Below, piece after piece: positions 1-8,211 of a DNA stretch of 64,000 nt. Within the stretch, counting starts at the first letter, position 1, and each line of letters begins with the position of its first letter. The notes below the pieces were generated by a model. The model ran no database searches, was not told the DNA's origin, and saw only the letters and a list, made by a program, of their open reading frames with translations. Made by a program: the position numbers and the translations under genes. Source of the DNA: Desulfovibrio desulfuricans (GTDB lineage: Bacteria; Desulfobacterota; Desulfovibrionia; Desulfovibrionales; Desulfovibrionaceae); contig NZ_CP036295.1 of assembly GCF_004801255.1 (NCBI RefSeq), positions 1,438,001 to 1,502,000 on the forward strand, in the 5' to 3' direction.

Positions 1-31
1 CCGCTAAACGCGGCCCGTCGTCGGTCTGAAG

Positions 32-59
32 GCCCACCCTTAGGTTGGGCTTTTTTTTT
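32..59 (+). terminator. Rho-independent terminator of a gene left of the window
   Basis: A short hairpin (arms of about 7 bp around 32-50) is followed by nine T residues at 51-59. It ends whatever transcript enters from the left and separates it from bioB. Confidence 0.75.
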
Positions 60-173
60 GGCCCGAAAAGTGGCATGTTGCGAACCTGAACAGCAGCATT
101 GGCTGCCTGTCAGAGCGGTTTTAGCCGGTAATCAATATTTTGCTCTGCATCATCGTTTTTTCAGGATTGCGAC

Positions 174-1124
174 ATGACTGAATCTCTGGCGGTTGCAACG
201 CCCGCCCAGGCCTTGGCGCTGCTTTCCTTACCACAGGGAGAGCTCTTTGCCAGGGCCACTGCGCTGCGTGAGGCGTCATTTGGGCGCAACATAGTTTTGT
301 GCGCCATCATCAATGCCAAAAGCGGAAACTGCAGCATGGACTGCCGTTTTTGTTCCCAAAGCAGGCATAATCACACGCCCATTGAGGTTTTTCCTCTGCT
401 GCCCGACAGCGAGCTGCGCGAGCGTATTTTGCAGCTGGCGACGCTGCCGGTGGCTCGCATCGGCGTTGTCACCAGCGGCTCGGCCCTGAGCGGCGGCGAG
501 CTGCAGCGGCTGTGCAACGTGGTTGCCTCCCTGCCCGAGCCTGTGCGCCAGCGCGTCTGCGCTTCGCTGGGCAAACTTGCGGCTGATGATTTCAGCAGTT
601 TGTCCCGGGCCGGGCTGACCCGGTTTCATCACAATATGGAAACCTCACGCGATTACTATGCGAGCGTCTGCACCACGCAAACCTGGGAGCAGCGGCGCGA
701 TACGGTGCGCAGGGCTGGCGAATCAGGCCTGAGCGTTTGCTCAGGAGGCCTTTTTGGCCTGGGCGAAAGTTGGCAAGACCGGGTGGATTTTGCCTTCAGC
801 CTTAGAGAGATGGGCGTGGAACATGTGCCCATGAATTTTTTGCATCCGCATCCCAGGACGCCGCTTGCGGGGCAACAGCCCCTTTTTGCTGATGAAGCTC
901 TGACCATCATTGCCTTGTTCCGGCACATCCTGCCTGAGGCCACCCTGCGTATCTGCGGGGGCAGGCCTCTGGTGCTTGGCGACAGGCAGAATGAAGTTTT
1001 TGCCGCTGGCGCCAATGCCATGATGACTGGCGATTACCTGACGACCCACGGGCAAACCATAAAGCATGACCTTGAAATGATAGCCGCCCTTGGGCTTGAG
1101 GTTACGTGCGATGTCTCCTGCTGA
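174..1124 (+). CDS. bioB: Biotin synthase BioB
   Basis: BioB is the radical-SAM enzyme that inserts sulfur into dethiobiotin to make biotin, the last step of the pathway. The 316-residue protein has the radical-SAM cluster motif CSMDCRFC near residues 45-52, followed by the SQS.H segment typical of BioB, and it matches the usual family length. The ATG at 174 is preceded by CAGGA at a suitable distance. The stop lies inside the start region of the bioD-bioA fusion gene (14-nt overlap), so the two are translationally linked. I found no convincing BirA operator upstream. The identity is secure; the regulation is not visible. Confidence 0.95.
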   Translation: MTESLAVATPAQALALLSLPQGELFARATALREASFGRNIVLCAIINAKSGNCSMDCRFCSQSRHNHTPIEVFPLLPDSELRERILQLATLPVARIGVVTSGSALSGGELQRLCNVVASLPEPVRQRVCASLGKLAADDFSSLSRAGLTRFHHNMETSRDYYASVCTTQTWEQRRDTVRRAGESGLSVCSGGLFGLGESWQDRVDFAFSLREMGVEHVPMNFLHPHPRTPLAGQQPLFADEALTIIALFRHILPEATLRICGGRPLVLGDRQNEVFAAGANAMMTGDYLTTHGQTIKHDLEMIAALGLEVTCDVSC

Positions 1125-3198
1125 AAATACCATGCTGCCCCTGCGCCCTCTCCGGGGTCTGTTTGTAACCGGGTCTGGTACGGATGTGGGCAAAACCGTG
1201 GCCACGGCGGCGCTGCTGCGGGCCCTGCTGCTGGCCAACGTAAGAGTTCAGGCCATCAAGCCGGTGCAGACGGGCGTCGCGCCAGCAGAGGCGCGCACGG
1301 CCCCACTGGCTGACGCGCGGGTTTACGCCGAAGCCGTGGCAGGTCTGCCTCAGGCGGCATCCATGCAACCGCCTACAGCCCTGCGTTGTTTTACCCTGCC
1401 CGCCTCGCCGCATCTGGCTGCGGCGCGTGAAGGCGCGCACCTGACCTGCGCCGGGCTGCGCAACGATATTGAGGCCCGCTGGCAGTCGGGCGCTGCGGAC
1501 ATGCTGCTGCTCGAGGGGGCAGGCGGCCTGCGCGTGCCCCTCAACAAACGCGAGGACATGCTTGACCTCATGGCGGCGGTGGGTTTGCCCGTGCTGCTGG
1601 TGGGCGGCAACTATCTGGGCGGTCTCAATCATATTTTGCTTTCGCTCGACGCCTTGCGCCACAACGGTCTGCAGGTGGCCGGGATTGTGCTTGCGCCCCC
1701 GGTCGATCCGGCTGCCGGTTGCCCCGGCGTGGATGTGCAGGCCATGCTTGCCGATAACGCCGCCATGCTGCGCGAGCGCATGCAGCAGCAGGGTATTACG
1801 GCTCCGCTGGTGGAGCTGCCCCGTCTGGCGCGGCTTGACGCCGCAGGCTGGCAGACGCTGGCCGAGCGCCTCACGCCGCTGGTCGGGCATGTGTTGCCCA
1901 AATGCGGGGATTGCGAAGCGGAGATAGTGCGCCGCGACCATCAGGTCATATGGCATCCCTACGCTTCGGCCATGCAGCCGCCGCTGCTCAGCGCTGTTGC
2001 GCGCACGCGGGGCAACCGCATTGTGCTGGCGGACGGCAGGGAGCTTGTGGACGGAATGTCGTCCTGGTGGGCCGCAGTGCATGGGTACAACCATCCCCGG
2101 TTGATGGAGGCCCTGCACGCCCAGGCCGGGCGCATGCCCCACGTGATGTTTGGCGGCCTGACGCACGAGCCGGCAGTTGCGCTGGCCGAAAAGCTGCTGC
2201 AACTCATGCCTGACGGGCTTGAGCGCGTCTTTTTTGCTGATTCCGGCTCTGTGGCGGTTGAGGTGGCCCTGAAGATGGCCCTGCAGTACCAGCAGGGCAG
2301 GGGAGAAACCCGGCGCACCAGGTTTTTGACGCCGCGCGGCGGATACCACGGCGACACCTTTGGGGCCATGTCGGTATGCGACCCGGTCACGGGCATGCAC
2401 AGCCTTTTTACCGCCATGCTGCCCCGGCAGATATTTATGGAGCGGCCCGGCTGCCGTTTTGATCAGCCCTTTGACCCCGCCAGCCTTGATGATGCCCGCC
2501 GCAATTTTGCCGAACACGGGGCGGAGATTGCCGCCGTTATTCTGGAGCCGGTTGTGCAGGGCGCTGGCGGCATGTGGTTTTACCATCCGCAGTATCTGCG
2601 CGGTCTTGCCCAGCTGTGCCGCGATGCGGGCGCGCTGCTGATATTTGACGAGATAGCCACAGGCTTTGGCCGCACCGGCAAGATGTTTGCGGCGGAATGG
2701 GCTGGCCTTTCGCCGGATATTTTGTGCTGCGGCAAGGCGCTTACGGGCGGGGTGCTCACGCTTGCAGCCACGGCCTGCAGCGGCGAAGTGGCGCAGGGCA
2801 TCTGCGGCGGCGGCAACGTGTTTATGCACGGCCCGACCTTTATGGCCAACGCCCTTGCCTGCGCCGTGGCCTGCGCAAGCCTTGAACTGCTTGAAGAAGA
2901 AGGCTGGCGGCAGCGTGTGGCTCTGCTTGAGGAGGGCCTGAGCAAGGGTCTTGCCCGGTGCGCGGGGCTGACGGGCGTGGCCGATGTGCGGGTTCTGGGC
3001 GGCATTGGCGTTGTGGAAACGCGCGAGCCGGTCAATGCGCAGGCCTTGCAGCGGTATTTTGTGGAGCACGGCGTCTGGATCAGGCCGTTCAACCGCCTTG
3101 TTTACCTGATGCCGCCGTACATAAGCCCGGCGGAGGATGTGGAGCGGCTGTGCTCGGTAACGGCAGGGGCCTTGAGCGCGGGAGTGCATGTGCAATAA
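1111..3198 (+). CDS. bioDA: Fused dethiobiotin synthetase / DAPA aminotransferase (BioD-BioA)
   Basis: One 695-residue polypeptide carries two consecutive biotin enzymes. The N-terminal part (about 1-225) is BioD: the P-loop GSGTDVGKT lies at residues 21-29 and the ATP-dependent carboxylation of 7,8-diaminopelargonate is inferred from it. The C-terminal part (about 280-690) is BioA, the PLP aminotransferase that makes that substrate: it opens with WHPYASAMQPP, has GYHGDTFGAMSV in the middle, and the PLP lysine is in CCGKALTGG near residue 542. The ATG at 1111 has GAGG upstream and overlaps the end of bioB; a TTG at 1090 is a less likely start. There is no stop or frameshift between the domains. 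Separate bioD and bioA genes are the more common bacterial arrangement, so this is a true fusion. Confidence 0.93.
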   Translation: MSPAENTMLPLRPLRGLFVTGSGTDVGKTVATAALLRALLLANVRVQAIKPVQTGVAPAEARTAPLADARVYAEAVAGLPQAASMQPPTALRCFTLPASPHLAAAREGAHLTCAGLRNDIEARWQSGAADMLLLEGAGGLRVPLNKREDMLDLMAAVGLPVLLVGGNYLGGLNHILLSLDALRHNGLQVAGIVLAPPVDPAAGCPGVDVQAMLADNAAMLRERMQQQGITAPLVELPRLARLDAAGWQTLAERLTPLVGHVLPKCGDCEAEIVRRDHQVIWHPYASAMQPPLLSAVARTRGNRIVLADGRELVDGMSSWWAAVHGYNHPRLMEALHAQAGRMPHVMFGGLTHEPAVALAEKLLQLMPDGLERVFFADSGSVAVEVALKMALQYQQGRGETRRTRFLTPRGGYHGDTFGAMSVCDPVTGMHSLFTAMLPRQIFMERPGCRFDQPFDPASLDDARRNFAEHGAEIAAVILEPVVQGAGGMWFYHPQYLRGLAQLCRDAGALLIFDEIATGFGRTGKMFAAEWAGLSPDILCCGKALTGGVLTLAATACSGEVAQGICGGGNVFMHGPTFMANALACAVACASLELLEEEGWRQRVALLEEGLSKGLARCAGLTGVADVRVLGGIGVVETREPVNAQALQRYFVEHGVWIRPFNRLVYLMPPYISPAEDVERLCSVTAGALSAGVHVQ

Positions 3199-3269
3199 GG
3201 CGCACGCACGGCAGCCTTGCCCGTATGACGCGGCGCGCTGGGTATGTCGGCGCGGACGGGCGCAGGCAG

Positions 3270-3479
3270 TTATTTGTCGGTCGGCGGCGGGGGGACAGGC
3301 AGCCCCTTGAAGATGATCCTTGTGGCGGCGGCATCGGCAAGGTCCCCCAGGTCCATGAGCTTTTCGAGCAGTTCGAGCAGGTAGTGGCGGTCATTTTCGC
3401 AACCGTCCTTAAAGTCCGCTTCAAGTTCGCCGCTACGGATGTAATTTTCGAGTTCTGTAAGATCGTTTGCCGTAAGCAT
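3270..3479 (-). CDS. Small conserved-type hypothetical protein (69 aa), coupled to the LpdD-like gene
   Basis: I do not recognise this 69-residue protein. It is acidic and leucine-rich in the middle (a likely helix around HYLLELLEKLMDLGDL) and ends in a short proline run (PVPPPP). Its ATG shares one base with the stop of the upstream LpdD-like gene (TAATG at 3477-3481), which argues that it is a real, translationally coupled gene and that the two products act together. No signal peptide, cysteine motif or membrane segment is visible. Confidence 0.6.
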   Translation of the reverse strand: MLTANDLTELENYIRSGELEADFKDGCENDRHYLLELLEKLMDLGDLADAAATRIIFKGLPVPPPPTDK

Positions 3480-3877
3480 TAACAGTCCTTTTGCAGTGCA
3501 ATAATGCAGCGTTGCGTGAGATCGCGGGTCATTTGTTCGACCTGCGTGATTTCTTCACGGGTGATGTTGTCGTAATGAATGCCCGCGCTGACGCATACGG
3601 CGCAGTTGAGCGCCTGGGCCATGCTCTCGGCCATGTACTGCGCCAGGTCGGCCTCCTTGTGGCCGGGTAGACCCAGAAGCTGAACCTGAATTTGCGCATC
3701 GTGCTGCGCCTGCCCCTGCGCCTGCCCCGGCATTGGGGGGTGATCAGCCACAGGCGCGGCAAGGGCTACCGCGCCGATATGGGTTGCGCCGCCTCCGCAG
3801 AGCACCTGGAGGTCGCGCCCCTGGCGAAATACGCGCAGATGTATGGTTAACCGGCCTCGCCGGGCGGTAAATCGCAT
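3479..3877 (-). CDS. LpdD-like protein (prenylated-flavin chaperone family)
   Basis: The 132-residue protein has the conserved features I associate with LpdD-type proteins, the small third component of UbiD-like gallate decarboxylases, now viewed as a prenylated-FMN chaperone: GGGATHIGAVALA near residues 29-41, LPGHKEADLAQ in the middle and AGIHYDNITREEI near the C terminus. These proteins were often annotated as amino-acid decarboxylases. The ATG at 3877 is chosen because similarity starts there; the frame is open up to a TTG at 3946. No ubiD or ubiX gene lies nearby, so the client decarboxylase must be encoded elsewhere if the role holds. It is coupled to the 69-residue gene downstream. Confidence 0.65.
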   Translation of the reverse strand: MRFTARRGRLTIHLRVFRQGRDLQVLCGGGATHIGAVALAAPVADHPPMPGQAQGQAQHDAQIQVQLLGLPGHKEADLAQYMAESMAQALNCAVCVSAGIHYDNITREEITQVEQMTRDLTQRCIIALQKDC

Positions 3878-4133
3878 GCAGGTCCTGCCGTGCTGGCGGG
3901 TAGTGAGTGATGTTTGCCTCCGGGCTGTCTGTAAAAACAGAGGCAACTACGGGGCTCCCCCTTGTTGCCTGTCGCTACGGGCAGGCAAGGCCGCCCATAC
4001 GCAGGGCGGAATTGTTGTGATATATCCAATGCTGCCAGCCGCCGCAAGGCTCGGGCTGGCCCGCTGTTTCAGGCTTGACGCCCCTGCTGGCGGTCCGTAA
4101 CATTTTGACAATTCTATGTTGTATGGAGAACGC

Positions 4134-5912
4134 ATGACCCTTGATCCTACCAAGCACCCGGACTGGCAGATTGCCCTGGATGCGGAAAAGAATATGAAAA
4201 CCTTTGAGGCCCTCACAGCGGAGATGGGCCTGAAGCCTTCAGAAGTTCTGCCCTACGGGCGATATATGGGCAAGATTGAGCAGCAGGAAGTGCTGAACCG
4301 GCTCGAAAACCGCCCCAACGGTAAATATGTTGACGTTACGGCCATTACGCCCACGCCGCTTGGCGAGGGCAAGTCAACCACCACCATTGGTCTGGTGCAG
4401 GGCCTTGCCCGGCGCGGCCTGCGGTCTTCGGCGGCCATACGGCAACCCTCGGGCGGCCCCACCATGGGCATGAAGGGCTCCGCCGCTGGCGGCGGTCTTT
4501 CGCAGTGCATCCCGCTGACGCCGTATTCCCTCAATTTTACGGGCGACATACATGCAGTCGGCGCAGCGCACAACCTCGCCATGACGGCCCTGACGGCCCG
4601 TATGCAGCACGAGCGCAACTACGACGACGCCACGCTTGAGCGGCTCTCGGGCATGCGCCGGCTGGATATCGACCCCACGCGCGTGAGCACCGGCTGGGTG
4701 ATGGATTTTTGCACCCAGGCGCTGCGCAACGTCGTCATCGGCATGGAAGGCGACGGCAGGCGCAACGACGGTTTTATGATGCGCTCGCATTTTGACATCA
4801 CCGTGGCTTCCGAGGTCATGTCCATTCTTTCGGTCGCGCGTGATCTGGCCGACCTGCGTCAGCGCATGGGCCGCATGGTTCTGGCCCTTGACCGCAACGG
4901 CAGGCCCGTGACCACTGCTGACCTTGAGGTGGACGGGGCCATGACCGCCTGGCTTGTCGAGGCCATCAAGCCCAACCTTATCCAGACCATCGAGGGCCAG
5001 CCCGTGTTGGTGCATACAGGCCCCTTCGGCAACATCGCCCTGGGCCAGAGCTCGGTTATCGCCGACAGGGTGGGCCTCAAGCTGGGCGACATCCATGTGA
5101 CGGAATCCGGCTTTGCCGCCGAAATGGGCTACGAAAAATTCTGGAACCTCAAGTGCCGTTACAGCGGGCTTGCGCCCGATGCGGCGGTGATTGTGGCCAC
5201 CGTGCGCGCCCTCAAGCACCACGGCGGCGCGCCGCAACCGCGCCCCGGCCAGCCCCTGCCCGAGGAATACCTGCGTGAAGACGTGGGCCTGGTGGAGGCC
5301 GGGTGCGTCAACCTGCTGCACCATATCGGCATTGTGCGCCGCTCCGGAGTGCCCTCGGTTGTGTGCATCAACAAGTTTTATACCGACAAACCCGCAGAGA
5401 TTGCCGCTATCCGCCGTATCTGCGAAAAAGCCGGGGCCAGCGTGGCTGTGTCGGAACATTGGGAAAAAGGCGGCGAAGGCGCGCTGGAGCTGGCGGACGC
5501 CGTTATGGACGCCTGCAATTCGTCCAGGCGCGGCTTTCGCCCGCTCTATGACTGGAAGCTGCCCCTTGCGGAACGCATTGTCTGCATTGCCCGCGAGGTC
5601 TACGGCGCGGACGGGGTCGATTTTGAACCCATGGCTGCCCAGCGGCTCAAGAGCCTGCAGGAGCGGCCAGACGCGGACGAGCTTGGCGTATGCATGGTCA
5701 AAACCCAGTACTCGCTTTCGGACGACGCCAAGCGCAGGGGCGTGCCGTCGTCGTGGCGGCTGCACGTGCGCGATGTGCTGCTGTTTGGCGGCGCTGGGCT
5801 TGTGGCCCCGGTGGCGGGCGATATCAGCCTTATGCCGGGTACGGGTTCCAAGCCCTCGTTCCGCAATATCGATGTGGATGTGACAACCGGGCGGGTCACC
5901 GGCCTGTTCTAA
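4134..5912 (+). CDS. fhs: Formate-tetrahydrofolate ligase
   Basis: The enzyme joins formate to tetrahydrofolate at the expense of ATP, giving 10-formyl-THF for one-carbon metabolism. The 592-residue protein has the family ATP-binding loop TPLGEGKSTTTIG near residues 73-85, the RQPSGGPTMGMKG segment, and the expected length. The ATG at 4134 has GGAGA five bases upstream; an in-frame ATG at 4116 lacks a ribosome-binding site. The gene is monocistronic, flanked by the divergent lpdD-like gene and by a long perfect hairpin downstream. In sulfate reducers it connects formate to serine and methyl-THF; metH in this same window would use the methyl group. Confidence 0.95.
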   Translation: MTLDPTKHPDWQIALDAEKNMKTFEALTAEMGLKPSEVLPYGRYMGKIEQQEVLNRLENRPNGKYVDVTAITPTPLGEGKSTTTIGLVQGLARRGLRSSAAIRQPSGGPTMGMKGSAAGGGLSQCIPLTPYSLNFTGDIHAVGAAHNLAMTALTARMQHERNYDDATLERLSGMRRLDIDPTRVSTGWVMDFCTQALRNVVIGMEGDGRRNDGFMMRSHFDITVASEVMSILSVARDLADLRQRMGRMVLALDRNGRPVTTADLEVDGAMTAWLVEAIKPNLIQTIEGQPVLVHTGPFGNIALGQSSVIADRVGLKLGDIHVTESGFAAEMGYEKFWNLKCRYSGLAPDAAVIVATVRALKHHGGAPQPRPGQPLPEEYLREDVGLVEAGCVNLLHHIGIVRRSGVPSVVCINKFYTDKPAEIAAIRRICEKAGASVAVSEHWEKGGEGALELADAVMDACNSSRRGFRPLYDWKLPLAERIVCIAREVYGADGVDFEPMAAQRLKSLQERPDADELGVCMVKTQYSLSDDAKRRGVPSSWRLHVRDVLLFGGAGLVAPVAGDISLMPGTGSKPSFRNIDVDVTTGRVTGLF

Positions 5913-5937
5913 CCTCCAGTGATTCTGACCGCATGCG

Positions 5938-5988
5938 ATCTATACCCGCGTTATCCGGCCTGCTTTACCGGATAACGCGGGTATAGAT
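5938..5988 (+). terminator. Perfect 21-bp hairpin after fhs
   Basis: Arms 5938-5958 and 5968-5988 are exact inverted complements with a 9-nt loop. It sits 26 bases after the fhs stop, which suggests transcription termination or 3'-end protection. Only a short T run follows directly, but a T7 stretch comes about 15 bases later, so a classic intrinsic terminator is likely but not certain. Confidence 0.65.
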
Positions 5989-6156
5989 TTCCATAAGTAA
6001 AATTTTTTTAAAAAAAGGATTTTTGAGTAATATACATTATTTATAGGGGATTGTAATACTTGGTTTCAGATAACCTGAATTCATCTCTTGAAAAAAGCCA
6101 CAAATTCAATACTATTAATAAAATAATTCCGCTGTATAGAGCCATTGGGAGGCCCC
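5989..6156 (+). promoter_or_regulatory. AT-rich leader before the signalling block
   Basis: This stretch is strikingly richer in A and T than everything around it, with T7 and A7 runs near 6002-6016 and several TATA-like hexamers. It ends in a strong ribosome-binding site, GGGAGG at 6147-6152, five bases before the ATG at 6157. No single promoter stands out, but the composition marks it as the control region of the 6157-12897 gene set. Confidence 0.5.
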
Positions 6157-8211
6157 ATGGAAGTTGTGCTCAGAGGCGTGCGCGGCAGCATAGCCACGCC
6201 AGCTCCAGCCATGTCTTTTTACGGTGGCAACACCTCATGTGTTGAACTGCACACCGACAGCGGGGCGCTTGTTTTTTTTGATGCGGGTACAGGCTTGCGC
6301 GAGGCAGGCGAAAACCTGCCGCCAAGCGGAACCTGCCATCTTTTTATTTCGCACGGGCATACCGACCATATCCAGGGGCTGGGCTTTTTTCGTCCCTTGC
6401 ATTCGTCCCGCTGGACCACCCACATCTATATCCCCGCCTGGCTCGAAAACGTGCTGGACAACCACTTTGCCCACGGCATGTTCCCCATCGCCTTCAGCGA
6501 CTTTGCCGGAACAGTGGTGCGGCACTGCCTTGAACCAGGGGATGCGGTAACCATTGACGCAGCCACCACCATCACGGCCATAGAGGCAAATCATCCCGGC
6601 GGCGCGCTGGCGTACAAGGCATGCGGCGAAGGCGCAGTTTTTTTGTATAGCGGCGACTACGAGATTACCCGCGACGACAAGGTGCGGCAGGCCACGCGCG
6701 CAATGCTTGAAAATGTTGATCTGGCCGTTGTGGACAGCATGTACAGCACGTCCAGCTATATCGAGGGATGGGGGCACTCCCGCTGGGAGGACTGGCGCGA
6801 TCTTGGCCTTGAGGCGGGGGCTGGCTGCGTTGTCCTTTCGCACCATTCGCCCCAAATGACCGACAGGCAGATAGACGTGCTGCAGCGCGAGGCTCTGCAG
6901 AGTTGCCGTCTAAACGGCCTGCGCCTGTGTTTTGCGCGCGAAGGCATGCGCTTTGACCTGCCCATGGGCAAAGACCGCACCTGCAACGAATGCTCTCTTG
7001 TGCAGTTCAGCGACTGGCTTGACAAATTTGTTGACGCCCTGTCGCAATACCAGGATGAAAATACGCTGCTGGACCGCATACTTGCCAAATCGCGCGAAAT
7101 CACCAACGCCGACGCCGGTACTATTTTTCTTGTGGACGGCGAAGACCTGCTCTTTGCCTACACTCACAACGACAGCCTGTTTTCTGTCAACACCGCTTCA
7201 AAGTTCGCCTATTCATCGGCACGGCTGCCGATCAACACCCAGTCCATTGCCGGCTATGCCGCCTGCACAGGCGAGCTGCTCAACCTTGCCGATGTACGGG
7301 CGCTGCCGTCTGGTCTGCCGTTTTCGTTCCGCGATGATTTTGACAAGGCTACGGGCTACCGCACCGAATCAATGCTGGTGGTTCCGTTTCATGATCACGC
7401 TGGCCGCGTCTCGGGCGTCATGCAGCTCATCAACAGTCTTGACCCGCGCACGTGCAGGCCGCGCAGGTTTACGCACGATATGGAAGGGCATATACGGGTG
7501 CTCGCGCGCGAGATCGCAAACGTCCTCGAGCGCAGCCACCTTGTGCGGGCGAGCATCAACAGGCTTATCCGTCTTGCTTCGGTGCACGACCCGCTGGAAA
7601 CCGGCCCCCATGCCGAACGCGTAGGGGCCATCGCCGCAGAAATGTATCAGGTCAGGGCCAATCAGCTGAATCTCGACCCGGACGTAACCCTGCACGTAAA
7701 AAGCCAGATACGCCTTGCCGCCATGCTGCACGACATTGGCAAGGTGGGCGTGAGCGACCTGCTGCTGAAAAAGCCGGGCAAGCTCACCGACGAAGAAATG
7801 TCCGCCATGCGGGCGCATACCATGATCGGGGCTGGCATACTTGCGGCAGAAGCCCAGGGTGGTGGTTTTATGGCTTTTGCCCGCGACATTGCCCGCCACC
7901 ATCACCAGAAATGGAACGGCCAGGGCTATGCCGGTCCCAGCGACGTGGGCAGGCTGTCTGGCGAGGATATCCCCATTGCGGCCCGCATCACGGCCATTGC
8001 AGATGTTTTTGATGCGCTGGTTTCGCCCCGCTCGTACAAGGCCGCCTGGCCCCACTCAAAAGCTCTGGCGCTGATGCGCGAGGAGGCGGGCAAGCATTTT
8101 GACCCCAACCTGGTGGCCTGCCTTGAAGAAGTAATGGATGTCGTGGCCAAAATTTATGAGCGCTTTCCCGATGCTGATCCGGTGCAGGTCAGCCGCGATG
8201 CCGCCTCATGA
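6157..8211 (+). CDS. MBL-fold hydrolase / GAF / HD-GYP signalling protein
   Basis: The 684-residue protein joins three domains. Residues 1 to about 270 form a metallo-beta-lactamase fold of the cyclic-phosphodiesterase/RNase-Z-like type, with an RGSIATP...YGGNTSC start and the metal motif HGHTDH at 66-71. A GAF-like domain follows at about 300-465. An HD-GYP domain occupies about 475-660: the metal pair LHDIGK is at about 523-528, but the second signature reads HHHQKWNGQGYAG (about 581-593) instead of HHE..DG.GYP. HD-GYP proteins usually hydrolyse c-di-GMP or cGAMP; the altered signature leaves activity open. No signal peptide or membrane segment is seen, so it should be cytoplasmic. Its stop overlaps the cyclase start (ATGA), so the two are coupled. 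Confidence 0.85.
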   Translation: MEVVLRGVRGSIATPAPAMSFYGGNTSCVELHTDSGALVFFDAGTGLREAGENLPPSGTCHLFISHGHTDHIQGLGFFRPLHSSRWTTHIYIPAWLENVLDNHFAHGMFPIAFSDFAGTVVRHCLEPGDAVTIDAATTITAIEANHPGGALAYKACGEGAVFLYSGDYEITRDDKVRQATRAMLENVDLAVVDSMYSTSSYIEGWGHSRWEDWRDLGLEAGAGCVVLSHHSPQMTDRQIDVLQREALQSCRLNGLRLCFAREGMRFDLPMGKDRTCNECSLVQFSDWLDKFVDALSQYQDENTLLDRILAKSREITNADAGTIFLVDGEDLLFAYTHNDSLFSVNTASKFAYSSARLPINTQSIAGYAACTGELLNLADVRALPSGLPFSFRDDFDKATGYRTESMLVVPFHDHAGRVSGVMQLINSLDPRTCRPRRFTHDMEGHIRVLAREIANVLERSHLVRASINRLIRLASVHDPLETGPHAERVGAIAAEMYQVRANQLNLDPDVTLHVKSQIRLAAMLHDIGKVGVSDLLLKKPGKLTDEEMSAMRAHTMIGAGILAAEAQGGGFMAFARDIARHHHQKWNGQGYAGPSDVGRLSGEDIPIAARITAIADVFDALVSPRSYKAAWPHSKALALMREEAGKHFDPNLVACLEEVMDVVAKIYERFPDADPVQVSRDAAS

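Noticed and set aside
60-173. A BirA operator before bioB
   Set aside because: No paired TTGTAAAC-like half-sites at 14-16 base spacing.
1102-3195. A 697-codon minus-strand open frame
   Set aside because: Antisense to the bioD-bioA fusion, with composition typical of a GC-rich shadow and no known domain.
4374-5765. A 463-codon minus-strand open frame opposite fhs
   Set aside because: It is His/Gly/Ala-rich without domain or ribosome-binding site; fhs on the other strand is certain.
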